Assembly (NCBI RefSeq): GCF_024124545.1
Contig: NZ_JAMXSF010000025.1
Span: 1-57,719, forward strand
Direction: 5' to 3'
Source of the DNA: Pseudoalteromonas sp. XMcav2-N
GTDB lineage: Bacteria > Pseudomonadota > Gammaproteobacteria > Enterobacterales > Alteromonadaceae
Length of the DNA stretch: 57,719 nucleotides
Positions 42,908-51,963 of this stretch are shown in pieces. How positions within the stretch are numbered: the first letter of the stretch is position 1; each line of letters opens with the position of its first letter. The notes under the pieces are model-generated. The model did not search any database. It was not told the DNA's origin and worked only from the letters and a program-made list of their open reading frames with translations. Both the position numbers and the translations under genes were made by a program.

Positions 42908-43531
42908 ATGCGCACAGCAGTAGACGCTCAGCGGAGTGTGCAACAAGCACACTCACCTAAACCCGGTCGTCAGGCCGGATTCAGCCTTATCGAAATCCTG
43001 ATGGTGCTGGTGATCATTGGCTTTTCAGTCAATCTGGTCACTTACACCTTGTCAGATGATATGGAAGAAGAACTGGAGCGCGAAGCGCTGCGACTGCACA
43101 GTGTGATTAACATGGCTTCCGAATTCGCCATTCTCAACCAAATTGAATTGGGCTTTCACCTGGACAAGAAAAAGCTTGAGTTCCTGGTGTTTGACGGTGA
43201 AAAGTGGACCACATTCGACGTGGAAGAACTGTATCAGGCCATAGACTATCCGGATGAGTATAAAATAGAACTCACCACTGAAGATCTCGCCTGGGCACAA
43301 GACAATATGCTGGAGCAGGCTAACTGGCGTGAGCTGATGGGCTCCGGTGACGAAGAAAGCTTGTTGGAACTTAAGAAATTAAAGATCCCTCAGGTATTGC
43401 TGCTCTCATCAGGCGAAGTCAGTGCATTTCAACTCAGCCTGGAGCTAGATGAACAAAGCGAGCCCGTGTACTTTATTGAGGGCGAGTTCATGGCGCCGGT
43501 GAATTTACGCAAGGAGCCGGAAGACTCATGA
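42908..43531 (+). CDS. gspH: Minor pseudopilin GspH
   Basis: 207 aa. A 23-residue leader precedes RQAG|FSLIEILMVLVIIG. The remainder has many acidic residues. Its position right after gspG and the length identify it; no strong ribosome binding site is obvious. Overlaps gspI by 4 nt. Confidence 0.92.
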   Translation: MRTAVDAQRSVQQAHSPKPGRQAGFSLIEILMVLVIIGFSVNLVTYTLSDDMEEELEREALRLHSVINMASEFAILNQIELGFHLDKKKLEFLVFDGEKWTTFDVEELYQAIDYPDEYKIELTTEDLAWAQDNMLEQANWRELMGSGDEESLLELKKLKIPQVLLLSSGEVSAFQLSLELDEQSEPVYFIEGEFMAPVNLRKEPEDS

Positions 43532-43923
43532 GCGGCCTGATCGTAAAAACAAAACAAGTTGGGTTTACGCTACTTGAGGTGATGGTGGCACTCAGTATTT
43601 GTGCTGTGGCCGGTATCGCCGCGATGCAGGCAACGGGTGAGCATATCAATCACATTGGTACGCTGGAGCAGCAGGCTTATGCATCCTGGGTTGCGGAAAA
43701 CCGCCTCGTTATGATGCGTGCTGGCGCCAAAGAAGGGGCTGTCAGAAATGGCCTTAAGGGCGACGAGGAAATGGGCGGAGTAACCTGGTATTGGTCTCAG
43801 TCTACTCTTGCAACAGCAGATCCGACTTTTGTAAAGGTCACCATTGAAGTCTTTTCCGATGAAAAACGTGAACACTCGGTGTATGACCTGACCACCTTTA
43901 TCTACAAAAAAGGGAAGCGGTAA
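43528..43923 (+). CDS. gspI: Minor pseudopilin GspI
   Basis: 131 aa. Prepilin site KQVG|FTLLEVMVALSICAVAG with Glu5. The WVAENRLVMM stretch after the helix is characteristic of GspI. Part of the pseudopilus tip complex with GspJ and GspK. Confidence 0.95.
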   Translation: MSGLIVKTKQVGFTLLEVMVALSICAVAGIAAMQATGEHINHIGTLEQQAYASWVAENRLVMMRAGAKEGAVRNGLKGDEEMGGVTWYWSQSTLATADPTFVKVTIEVFSDEKREHSVYDLTTFIYKKGKR

Positions 43924-44630
43924 TGCAGTTTCAGAACACTGCCCGGCAAGGTGGATTTACCCTGATAGAAGTATTACTGGCACTGGCTATTCTCGCCATG
44001 GTTGTGACGGCAACACACCAGATACTCGATACCACACTCAGAGCAAAAGAGGCATCCGAGGAAACCGTGGCCGAACTGGAGTCATTACAGACGATGTTTC
44101 GTTTAATGGACCAGGATTTCAACCAGATGACCAAGCGAGAGGTACGTAACGAGGCCGGAGACTTCAGCCCAACTTACATTCTTCATGGTCGTTATAATTT
44201 AAACAGCCAGTACGATGGCATTGCCTTTGTTCGGGACGGTTGGACGAATCCGATCAGTCTACTTCCACGCTCTGAGTTGCAGGCTGTCGGGTACCGGGTT
44301 GTAGACGACAACCTTGAACGTATTTATCGAATTTATGTTGATCAGCTGGACGGTACAGAGCCCCGAAGTCAGGTGATCCTTGAAAATGTTGAGGAGCTCA
44401 AGTTTGAATTCCTTGACGACAAGCAAAAATGGCAAAATAACTGGGATATTAAAGCTCTGCCTTTAGCGGTCGCCGTCACAGTGCAACAAAAAGATGCCGA
44501 GCCTATCCGGCGTATTTTCTTAACTCCGGGCGACGGAAAGGTTAAACAAGCCAGCAGCGATGATGATAATCGCAACGGGAATAATAATAGCGGCGATCAG
44601 AATGATGATGATGGACAAAGGAGGGGCTAG
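43923..44630 (+). CDS. gspJ: Minor pseudopilin GspJ
   Basis: 235 aa. Prepilin site RQGG|FTLIEVLLALAILAMV. Typical middle part (QTMFRLMDQDFNQMTKREVR). The last ~25 residues are an unusual run of Asp, Asn and Gly (SSDDDNRNGNNNSGDQNDDD), probably disordered, with the gspK ribosome binding site embedded in the following bases. Start overlaps the gspI stop by 1 nt. Confidence 0.95.
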   Translation: MQFQNTARQGGFTLIEVLLALAILAMVVTATHQILDTTLRAKEASEETVAELESLQTMFRLMDQDFNQMTKREVRNEAGDFSPTYILHGRYNLNSQYDGIAFVRDGWTNPISLLPRSELQAVGYRVVDDNLERIYRIYVDQLDGTEPRSQVILENVEELKFEFLDDKQKWQNNWDIKALPLAVAVTVQQKDAEPIRRIFLTPGDGKVKQASSDDDNRNGNNNSGDQNDDDGQRRG

Positions 44631-44631
44631 C

Positions 44632-45609
44632 GTGAGATCTCAACGTGGTGCAGCGTTAGTCATTGTTCTATTCATCGTGGCCCTGGCCGCGACGATTGCG
44701 ACGGAAATGACCATGAACCTGATGGTCCAGGTGCAAAAAGCGACCAATCTGCAAACCCACCAACAGGCAAAGTGGTATAGCTACGGCGCAGAAGAGCTGG
44801 TGAAGAAGGTCTTACTGGACAGTCGAAAAGATGAGCCAGATAAAGTGCACCTTGGCCAGCCCTGGGCACTGGAAGAGGTCCCTTACCCGGTCGACCATGG
44901 CACATTGAGCGGTCAGATCACTGACTTACAGGCATGCTTAAACCTTAATGCATTACGCGCCAAAACGAAGAATACGGGTTCCCGGAACGAGACGAACCCA
45001 GCACACAAAGCGTTGCTTGAACTGTTGAAGAACATCGAAGATCTGCCAAGTGAAGAGAGTGAAGAGGCGATGGCAGACAGCGTGTATGACTGGCTGGACG
45101 ATGACAGCATCACGTTCCGCTCTGGTGCTGAAGAAGATGAATATATGTCTCTCAGAACACCATATCTGACGGCGAATAATTTGTTTGCGTCGGTCAGTGA
45201 GCTGAGGGTCATCAAAGGGTTCAATCCGTTAGTGATGGAAAAGCTATTGCCCTATGTCTGTGTGATTCCCGGTAACACTGAGCTGGCTATAAACGTCAAT
45301 ACGATACAGCCTGAGCAAGCGTTGTTACTGAGTGCGTTAATGGAAGGGTTAAGTCAGTCTGGCGCGGAGGCGATTATTTCTGCCCGACCGGAAAAAGGCT
45401 TTGACTCGATTCAGGAGTTTTACACTGAAGCTGCGAATCAAGGTGCTTCAGATAAGCAAAAGAACGAGAAAATTTTTACTATTTCAAGCAATTATTTTAA
45501 GTTACGAGCAAAGGCTCAGTTCGATGAGCGTTTGTTTCGCCTGACCTCAATAATCGAAATAAAAGAGGGTCGGGCGAGCATCCTAGCGCGTAAATTTGGA
45601 GGCGTTTAG
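44632..45609 (+). CDS. gspK: Minor pseudopilin GspK
   Basis: Caps the pseudopilus tip. 325 aa from a GTG at 44632, preceded by AAAGGAGGGG, the strongest ribosome binding site of the operon. Leader RSQRG|AALVIVLFIVALAA lacks Glu5, as usual for GspK. The large periplasmic domain contains the TDLQACLNLNAL and DSVYDWLDDDSITF blocks and a helix-hairpin-helix-like segment typical of the family. Overlaps gspL by 1 nt. Confidence 0.95.
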   Translation: MRSQRGAALVIVLFIVALAATIATEMTMNLMVQVQKATNLQTHQQAKWYSYGAEELVKKVLLDSRKDEPDKVHLGQPWALEEVPYPVDHGTLSGQITDLQACLNLNALRAKTKNTGSRNETNPAHKALLELLKNIEDLPSEESEEAMADSVYDWLDDDSITFRSGAEEDEYMSLRTPYLTANNLFASVSELRVIKGFNPLVMEKLLPYVCVIPGNTELAINVNTIQPEQALLLSALMEGLSQSGAEAIISARPEKGFDSIQEFYTEAANQGASDKQKNEKIFTISSNYFKLRAKAQFDERLFRLTSIIEIKEGRASILARKFGGV

Positions 45610-46817
45610 TGTCAGAAAAATTGATGATCCGTGTGGGTCACTCACAACAAGAGCCAGTTCATTGGTTGGTCTGGTCGGCGCAAGATGCGCAGATCATTGC
45701 CAGCGGTGAGCTGGAGCATGCCGGACTGCTCGGTGAGCTAAGCGAAAAAGCACAAAGCCGCTCGGTTGCTGTGTTGCTTCCTGCCTCTAGCGTGCAGTTA
45801 AAAACGATTGATTTACCTGCAAAATGGAACAGGAAGCTGGAGCAGGCTCTGCCCTTTATGTTAGAAGAGCAAATTGCCTGTGACATCGATAAGGCCTTTA
45901 TTGCGGTTGGCAAAGCGGGTCAGCGTGATGAGCAGCACACCATAGATGTTGCCCTGTGTGACAAAGCATGGCTGGCAGCCTGGATGACGTTATTTGATGA
46001 CTTTGATATCAGTGTGCAGCGTTTGATACCTGATGCGTTATTGCTACCAGCACCAGAGGAAAATGCAGTCAGTGCCATTGAGCTGGGTACACAGTGGTTG
46101 TTCCGCACAGCTGAATGGCAGGTGAGCGGTGTTGAACCTGACTGGCTGACGGGTTATCTGAGCTTATTGCCTGCTGAGCGCATACAGCATTTTAGCCCGG
46201 GTGAGGCGCTGGAATCTGAAAAAACATTAGAAGCAATGGAAGGTGAGTATGACTTACCCCTTGCGCTGTTCGCCAAGCAGTTGGAACTTGAAGCGTTTAA
46301 TCTACGTCAGGGCAAATTTGCAGCTAAGAAGAAGCAGCCACAATGGTGGCGTGACTGGCGCAGTGGCTTGATTGCGGCTTCAGTCGCATTAGTGTGTTTC
46401 ATTGCAGTCAAATCGACCCAGCTTCTCTTGCTACAGAGTCAGGCCGATGAACTCAGTGCTCAGGCCGTTGCGAGTTACAAGCAGGCATTTCCGAATAAAG
46501 TCGTACGCCCACACCTGTTAAAGAAACAAATCCAGAACGAGCTGAACAGTTTATCTGGTGAGCAGCAGGGAGGATTTCTGGAGCTGACAAACCACTTTGT
46601 GACGGTTTTTGACGAGGTGAAAGACTTTGAGCCTGAGACCTTACGGTATGATCAACGTCGTAATGAATTAAGGATCCGTGCTAAAGCAAATGGCTTCCAG
46701 GTATTTGGTCAGGTGAAAAGTATCCTCGAACAGCGTGGTATGACAGTTCAGCAGGGCGCCCTTAATAATGATGGCGATTACGTGATCGGCGAGATCCGCA
46801 TTCGAGGTGCAGCATGA
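45609..46817 (+). CDS. gspL: Type II secretion protein GspL
   Basis: Links the GspE ATPase to the membrane platform. 402 aa: cytoplasmic actin-like domain (about 1-250, e.g. LPFMLEEQIACDIDKAFIAV), one helix (about 256-276), and a periplasmic ferredoxin-like domain. Start is a GTG that shares one base with the gspK stop. Confidence 0.94.
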   Translation: MSEKLMIRVGHSQQEPVHWLVWSAQDAQIIASGELEHAGLLGELSEKAQSRSVAVLLPASSVQLKTIDLPAKWNRKLEQALPFMLEEQIACDIDKAFIAVGKAGQRDEQHTIDVALCDKAWLAAWMTLFDDFDISVQRLIPDALLLPAPEENAVSAIELGTQWLFRTAEWQVSGVEPDWLTGYLSLLPAERIQHFSPGEALESEKTLEAMEGEYDLPLALFAKQLELEAFNLRQGKFAAKKKQPQWWRDWRSGLIAASVALVCFIAVKSTQLLLLQSQADELSAQAVASYKQAFPNKVVRPHLLKKQIQNELNSLSGEQQGGFLELTNHFVTVFDEVKDFEPETLRYDQRRNELRIRAKANGFQVFGQVKSILEQRGMTVQQGALNNDGDYVIGEIRIRGAA

Positions 46818-47290
46818 AACAGCAAGTGATCAATTATTGGCAGTCCCTCAAAGAGCAGGAACAAAAGTTACTGATTGTTGCCGGGGTTGTGTTCAGCGTA
46901 TTTGTATTGGTAATGGGCATAATTCGCCCGTTGAACAATGCGGTAGAAAAAGCAGAAAAAGAAGTTGATAAACAACAGGCGTTGGTTTCCTGGGTAAGCA
47001 AAAGTGTGACGCAATTGAAAAGTCAGAGTTCAAGTCGCGCCTCTGCGGGCAATGTGAACTTGACTCAGCTGGTCAACCGTACTCGCGGTAGATATAAAAT
47101 TGCCATCAGTAAAATGCAACCCAGCGATAACTCACTACGTGTGAATATCGACAATGTAGAGTTTAACCAGTTGATTGCCTGGCTGGACGAGCTGACCAAT
47201 CAGCATGGTGTTAAAGTGGCTAACCTGGATTTGGGCAAAGAAGATGCTCCCGGATATGTTCGAGTTAGTCGTCTGGTATTAGAGAAATAA
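46814..47290 (+). CDS. gspM: Type II secretion protein GspM
   Basis: 158 aa inner-membrane partner of GspL. One helix (about 20-38), then a short coiled coil (NAVEKAEKEVDKQQALVSWV) and a ferredoxin-like periplasmic domain. Order and overlap (4 nt with gspL) support the call. Confidence 0.94.
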   Translation: MKQQVINYWQSLKEQEQKLLIVAGVVFSVFVLVMGIIRPLNNAVEKAEKEVDKQQALVSWVSKSVTQLKSQSSSRASAGNVNLTQLVNRTRGRYKIAISKMQPSDNSLRVNIDNVEFNQLIAWLDELTNQHGVKVANLDLGKEDAPGYVRVSRLVLEK

Positions 47291-47292
47291 GT

Positions 47293-48051
47293 ATGAAAAA
47301 GATCATCAGTCTGGTACTGGTTTTTTTGCTGGCGTTTAGCGTGTTTGCCGCTATCACTATGCCTGCCAGTATCGTTTTACAATTGTCACAGGGATCGCTG
47401 CCACGCGCTTTGTCTGTTGGCGCCGTGTCTGGCTCTGTATGGGAAGGGCGGATCAGCGAAGTGCGCTATGAAAACGTTCAGCTCAATGACGTTACCTGGC
47501 AGCTTAATGGTTGGGGACTACTGACCGGCCAGGTGCAGGGTAAAGTGCGCTTTGGTTCACCCAGAACACTGGATGAAATCTCAGGCAACAGTAATTTTTC
47601 GATGTCACTGTTGGATAAGTCGGCTAAGCTGGACGATGCGATACTGCGCTTTAGTGTTGAGCAGGCTATGCAGCAGGTTACACTGCCTTTGCCCGTGGAT
47701 GCCAAAGGCCGTGTGATTTTGAGTATTGATGAATACCATACCGGACAGCCTTATTGTGAAGCGCTTAATGGTGAGATCAGTAGCCCGAATATTGATATCA
47801 AAGGCCTCACGGGTTGGTTTAGTATCGGTGATATGAGTGGTACATTGACCTGTAAGTCTGGCGATATCGCCGTGACGGTGGATCCGGAAAATCGCCTTGG
47901 GCTGCGTGCTGATGCAACCCTGGCTGCCAACATGCAGTTCCGCGTTGCGGGCAATATCAAACCAGAGGCTTCGTTACCTAAAGAAGTCCACGACGCAGTT
48001 AAGTTCTTAGGACGCCCGGATAGTGAAGGGCGTTACCCGGTAAGTTTATAA
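47293..48051 (+). CDS. gspN: Type II secretion protein GspN
   Basis: 252 aa. N-terminal membrane anchor (LVLVFLLAFSVFAAITMPAS) followed by a beta-rich periplasmic domain. Not essential in all T2SS; role uncertain. Last canonical gsp gene. No prepilin peptidase (gspO/pilD) is present in this cluster, so it must be encoded elsewhere. Confidence 0.9.
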   Translation: MKKIISLVLVFLLAFSVFAAITMPASIVLQLSQGSLPRALSVGAVSGSVWEGRISEVRYENVQLNDVTWQLNGWGLLTGQVQGKVRFGSPRTLDEISGNSNFSMSLLDKSAKLDDAILRFSVEQAMQQVTLPLPVDAKGRVILSIDEYHTGQPYCEALNGEISSPNIDIKGLTGWFSIGDMSGTLTCKSGDIAVTVDPENRLGLRADATLAANMQFRVAGNIKPEASLPKEVHDAVKFLGRPDSEGRYPVSL

Positions 48052-48054
48052 ACA

Positions 48055-48630
48055 ATGATGACCTTTAGTTATGAGGCGCAGCATCAGGCTGCGCTCAGCG
48101 AGTATCTTGAGCAACGCCCTGGAGCTATGAGTCTGCGTGGCGTTGAAGGCTATCTGTTTGCGCTGATTTGTGGTCCAGATGGAATAGAGCCAGAACAATG
48201 GCTGAGTGAGGTGAGTTTGAATGATGAGGCGTTAGAAGAGCATACTGTGTTCGCTTTTTTAGCATTACATCACCATATTAGCGAGCAGGTTTTTTCTGGC
48301 CAGTTTTCTCTGCCTGTGCAGGCACAGTCTCTGTGGGCTGAAAAGCAGCAGTGGAGTCAGGGATTTTTACTGGCCAGCCAGCTGTATTATGAACGCCTGA
48401 TGAGTGCCTCAGGTATATCACAAGAGTTGATTCAGGCGTTGCAAATGGCCACTGAACAGCTGGCTTTTTTCAGCCTGGAAGAGCAGCAAGTTGCACAATT
48501 TTGTCAGCAAGGGGGGCATGATATGGCTGCCTTTTGTGCTGAGCAACTTAGCCTTGCTAACGACTTTGCGCAAGGGTATGCCGCACTGATAGAGCAAGTC
48601 GCTCTGGCCAGCGGCCTGTATAACGAGTAA
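48055..48630 (+). CDS. UPF0149 (YgfB/YecA) family protein
   Basis: 191 aa, soluble. The pattern SLRGVEGYLFALICGPDGIEPEQWL and the later QWSQGFLLASQLYYERL are family hallmarks. It lacks the C-terminal SEC-C zinc motif of long YecA forms. It starts 3 bp after gspN, so it is probably cotranscribed with the secretion genes, but no functional link is known. Cellular function unknown. Confidence 0.85.
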   Translation: MMTFSYEAQHQAALSEYLEQRPGAMSLRGVEGYLFALICGPDGIEPEQWLSEVSLNDEALEEHTVFAFLALHHHISEQVFSGQFSLPVQAQSLWAEKQQWSQGFLLASQLYYERLMSASGISQELIQALQMATEQLAFFSLEEQQVAQFCQQGGHDMAAFCAEQLSLANDFAQGYAALIEQVALASGLYNE

Positions 48631-48635
48631 CTCAG

Positions 48636-48839
48636 TTACATCAAATCAAGAGCGATGTGGGTGCAGCCTTTCGCGCAATGGGCACTGCCTTTAGTCCCCT
48701 CAGCACCGGTCAGGTCGAGTGACACAGGCTGATTGCAGTGTGAGCATAATACAGTCTGACCTTTGCTTAATTTTTTCAACAGGGCCTTTTGGTCATTAAA
48801 AGACTTAGCCCTGGCTTTGTTGAGTTGAGAAAAATCCAT
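48636..48839 (-). CDS. Small zinc-ribbon-like protein, unknown
   Basis: 67 aa. Two cysteine pairs, VLCSHC (C-x2-C) and AHCAKGC (C-x3-C), could bind one zinc ion. N-terminal helix rich in lysine. No recognised family. It overlaps the upstream gene by 1 nt (stop/start), so the two are coupled. Ends 5 bp from the convergent UPF0149 gene. Confidence 0.75.
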   Translation of the reverse strand: MDFSQLNKARAKSFNDQKALLKKLSKGQTVLCSHCNQPVSLDLTGAEGTKGSAHCAKGCTHIALDLM

Positions 48840-49195
48840 TACAAACCCGCCTGTTTCAATGAACTCGCTGCAATCTCACACACTGTCAGAAGCTTCGGAC
48901 CATAGAAATACATATTCAGCTCATTGCCTTCACAAAACTTCAGGTGAAACACCTTCATTTTCTCATTGGTTGATAATGCAGACATGATGTAAGACTGCTC
49001 AGACTCTGTCAAAGTCAGCTCTTTATTGATCTGCTGGCGGGCCAGTTTCGCTGCCATACTGTACTGGGCTTTGCTGGTATCTCCAAGCAGGTCTACACCA
49101 TACTGGATCATTTGCTCGCGTGGCTCTTTGATGCTCGGGTGGTCTATGGTGAACAGGGCCAGGATCACCACAACTAAAATCAGGTACTTTTTCAT
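48839..49195 (-). CDS. Small exported or membrane-anchored protein, unknown
   Basis: 118 aa, not recognised. One N-terminal hydrophobic segment (LILVVVILALFTI) acts as signal or anchor; the rest is soluble with two cysteines (FCEGNEL, TVCEIAAS) that may form a disulfide. Coupled to the 67-aa gene downstream. Confidence 0.75.
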   Translation of the reverse strand: MKKYLILVVVILALFTIDHPSIKEPREQMIQYGVDLLGDTSKAQYSMAAKLARQQINKELTLTESEQSYIMSALSTNEKMKVFHLKFCEGNELNMYFYGPKLLTVCEIAASSLKQAGL

Positions 49196-49428
49196 AACTG
49201 CAACTACTTTGATCTAAACAGCTAAAAGATGTCGCCAGTGTAATAAAATGAGGGAAATAAAAGCAAGTTTAGTGCTAGGAATTTTTTATTACTTAGTTTA
49301 GTTGCAATGCTGTTTTATGTCGGCTTTTCCCTTTAAAATGAGCAAGATCTAATCCAGATTGATATACTACACATATAAAATAGAGGTCACTGTAGCAAGT
49401 ACCTGTCCCAGGCGCGTAAGGAGCTGTG

Positions 49429-50856
49429 ATGGACAAACAAATTAAGGTCAAGAATATCCCCGTCGACGTCAAAATTCATAAACCCGACGATTTACAACCA
49501 GACAGGTTTAACCCACGCAACCGCATTTATGTCAGGGCTGTCACCGGGTTGCATCAGAAACTCAGGAAGCAGATTGGTTTTATAGGCATGCTGGCCTTCA
49601 TGCTGTTACCCTGGATCAACTTCAATGGCGAGCAGGCGGTGCTGTTCGATATTTTTGAGCAAAAGTTCAACATTTTTGGTCTGACGTTGTGGCCTCAGGA
49701 TTTAACCATTCTGGCTTTTATTCTGATGATTGCGGCCTTCGCCTTGTTTTTGGTGACTACTTTCTATGGCAGGGTGTGGTGCGGTTATACCTGTCCGCAA
49801 ACGGTCTGGACCTTTATTTTTATCTGGTTTGAAGAAAAATTAGAGGGCACTGCCAATCAGCGTAAAAAGCTTGATCAGCGGCCTATGGACTTTGATAAAT
49901 TCTGGCGTAAATCAGCTAAGCATTTAAGTTGGATGCTGTTTTCCTTGTATACGGCCATTTCGTTTGTGGGGTATTTTACGCCTATCCGTGAGTTACTCCC
50001 CGATCTGCTGATGTTCTCGGCCTCCGGATATGCGGCATTGAGCGTGGTGGTTTTCACTTTGTGTACTTATGGCAATGCTGGCTGGATGCGTGAGATTATG
50101 TGTCTGCATATCTGTCCTTATTCACGCTTTCAGTCCGCTATGTTTGATAAAGACACGTTTACAGTGAGTTATGACACCGAGCGTGGTGAGAGTCGCGGTC
50201 CGCGTGGTCGTAAGGAAGATCCCAAAGCGCTGGGGCTGGGGGACTGTATCGACTGTAAGTTATGTGTGCAAGTGTGCCCGACCGGTATCGATATTCGCAA
50301 TGGACTGCAATACGAGTGTATAAACTGTGGTGCCTGTATTGATGCGTGTGATGGCGTGATGGATAAAATGAACTATCCAAAAGGCCTTATCTCGTATACA
50401 ACTGAGCGTAACCTGGAAAGTGGCAGCGACAAAACCAAAGCCGTACGCGGGAAATTGATCGGTTACTTACTGATATTGATTGTATTAAGTGGCGCTTTGG
50501 TTGCTAACGTAGCGATGCGTAAGACACTCGATTTGGATATCATCAGAGACAGAAATCAACTTTACCGCGTCAATGTAGAGGGCCTGGTGGAAAATACCTA
50601 CACGCTGAAAATGATCAACAAGGCACAGGTGCCTCAGACTTTCCTGATCAGCATTCGCGGTTTGTCTGACTTCACGATCATTGGTAAACAGGAAATTCAA
50701 ATCGCGGCAGGCTCAACCGTCGACCAGCCTTTATCTGTTGTGATCGACCCGTACGATTTGACGTTGCCGGTGACGGAATTTGAATTTGTCATTACAGTGA
50801 AAGACGAACCCGAAGAGTACATCGCACAGCCAACGAACTTTTTTAAGGGTCGCTAG
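49429..50856 (+). CDS. ccoG: Cytochrome c oxidase accessory protein CcoG (FixG/RdxA)
   Basis: Polytopic membrane iron-sulfur protein that supports copper supply for cbb3 oxidase assembly. 475 aa, ATG at 49429 after AAGGAG. Several helices in the first 200 residues with CGYTCPQTVW and CLHICPYSRFQ; two 4Fe-4S motifs, CIDCKLCVQVCP and CINCGACIDACD; then a last helix (about 345-363) and an Ig-like C-terminal domain. The cbb3 structural genes are not in this window. A weak half site for FNR (TTGATATACTACA) lies upstream near 49359; not convincing. Confidence 0.95.
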   Translation: MDKQIKVKNIPVDVKIHKPDDLQPDRFNPRNRIYVRAVTGLHQKLRKQIGFIGMLAFMLLPWINFNGEQAVLFDIFEQKFNIFGLTLWPQDLTILAFILMIAAFALFLVTTFYGRVWCGYTCPQTVWTFIFIWFEEKLEGTANQRKKLDQRPMDFDKFWRKSAKHLSWMLFSLYTAISFVGYFTPIRELLPDLLMFSASGYAALSVVVFTLCTYGNAGWMREIMCLHICPYSRFQSAMFDKDTFTVSYDTERGESRGPRGRKEDPKALGLGDCIDCKLCVQVCPTGIDIRNGLQYECINCGACIDACDGVMDKMNYPKGLISYTTERNLESGSDKTKAVRGKLIGYLLILIVLSGALVANVAMRKTLDLDIIRDRNQLYRVNVEGLVENTYTLKMINKAQVPQTFLISIRGLSDFTIIGKQEIQIAAGSTVDQPLSVVIDPYDLTLPVTEFEFVITVKDEPEEYIAQPTNFFKGR

Positions 50857-50893
50857 CGTAGATAGGGTACAATGGGGTAACTCATTTACTTCA

Positions 50894-50919
50894 TAAAAAG
50901 CGGGTTAGCCCGCTTTTTT
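50894..50919 (+). terminator. Rho-independent terminator of ccoG
   Basis: AGCGGG (50899-50904) and CCCGCT (50909-50914) pair, with A-run before and TTTTT after, about 40 bp past the ccoG stop. Confidence 0.85.
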
Positions 50920-50969
50920 GTTACTTGGCCCACCGCTATTGAGGTGAAAGGCTGTGAAAGGTAAAAATT

Positions 50970-51944
50970 ATGACTGATTTCAGTTTTCAGAACTTAACGC
51001 CCGATCTGATCCTCGACGCTGTTGAAAGTGTAGGTATCTATCCCGAGTCCGGATTGCTACCACTTAACAGCTATGAGAATCGGGTTTATCAGTTTCGTGC
51101 TGATGATAACCGTCGTTATGTTGCCAAGTTTTATCGGCCCGAGCGTTGGCAGTCAGAACAGATCCAGGAAGAGCACGATTTCACACTGGCCCTGCAAGAA
51201 GCCGAAGTGCCCGTTGTCGCTCCGCTGCGTGTTGACGGACACAGTTTGTTTGAGCATCAGGGCTATCGATTTTGTTTATTTCCAAGTGTCGGTGGTCGCC
51301 AGTTCGAAATGGATAACCTGGATCACCTGGAAATGTTAGGGCGCTACATTGGTCGTTTACACAGCGTTGCACAGCAGAGTGAGTTTGTGCACCGCCCCGC
51401 GATTAATGTTGCCGGTTACCTGCATCAACCATGCAAGGACATTTTGGCGTCTGAGTGTTTGCCTGATACATTGCGGCTGGCGTTTACCACCGTGCTTGAT
51501 CAGGTAATTAACAAAGCAGAAGAAAAATTCACACCATTCCAGCAGATCCGTTTGCATGGTGATTGTCATGCTGGCAATATTCTATGGTCTCAGGAACAGT
51601 TAATGATTGTGGACCTCGACGATTGTCGTCAGGGGCCCGCCGTTCAGGATCTCTGGATGATGCTAAGTGGTGACAGGCAAAATCAGGTTATGCAGCTTGA
51701 TACCCTGTTATCCGGCTACGAAGAATTTGCCTCGTTCGATACGAGCGAACTGGCGTTAATTGAGCCGCTAAGAGCAATGCGTATGGTGCACTACATGGGA
51801 TGGCTGGCCAAACGTTGGCATGATCCGGCGTTTCCAAGGAACTTTTCGTGGTTTGCAACAGACAAATACTGGGAACAGCAGATCCTGGCGTTAAAAGAAC
51901 AACTTGCCGCACTGGATGAAGCGGCGATCAGTCTTTATCCATAA
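50970..51944 (+). CDS. srkA: Stress response kinase A (YihE/SrkA)
   Basis: Ser/Thr protein kinase of the APH-like fold, linked in E. coli to the Cpx stress response and to survival under oxidative stress. 324 aa. Visible are the NSYENRVYQF start, YVAKFYRPERW (ATP Lys), the catalytic loop RLHGDCHAGNILW and the metal-binding VDLDDCRQGPAVQD. It precedes dsbA, the same pairing as yihE-dsbA in E. coli. Confidence 0.95.
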   Translation: MTDFSFQNLTPDLILDAVESVGIYPESGLLPLNSYENRVYQFRADDNRRYVAKFYRPERWQSEQIQEEHDFTLALQEAEVPVVAPLRVDGHSLFEHQGYRFCLFPSVGGRQFEMDNLDHLEMLGRYIGRLHSVAQQSEFVHRPAINVAGYLHQPCKDILASECLPDTLRLAFTTVLDQVINKAEEKFTPFQQIRLHGDCHAGNILWSQEQLMIVDLDDCRQGPAVQDLWMMLSGDRQNQVMQLDTLLSGYEEFASFDTSELALIEPLRAMRMVHYMGWLAKRWHDPAFPRNFSWFATDKYWEQQILALKEQLAALDEAAISLYP

Positions 51945-51963
51945 AAATTTAGAGAGAATAGTA

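Noticed and set aside
49355..49372. FNR-like site upstream of ccoG
   Set aside because: Only the left half TTGAT is clear; the right half ATCAA is absent.
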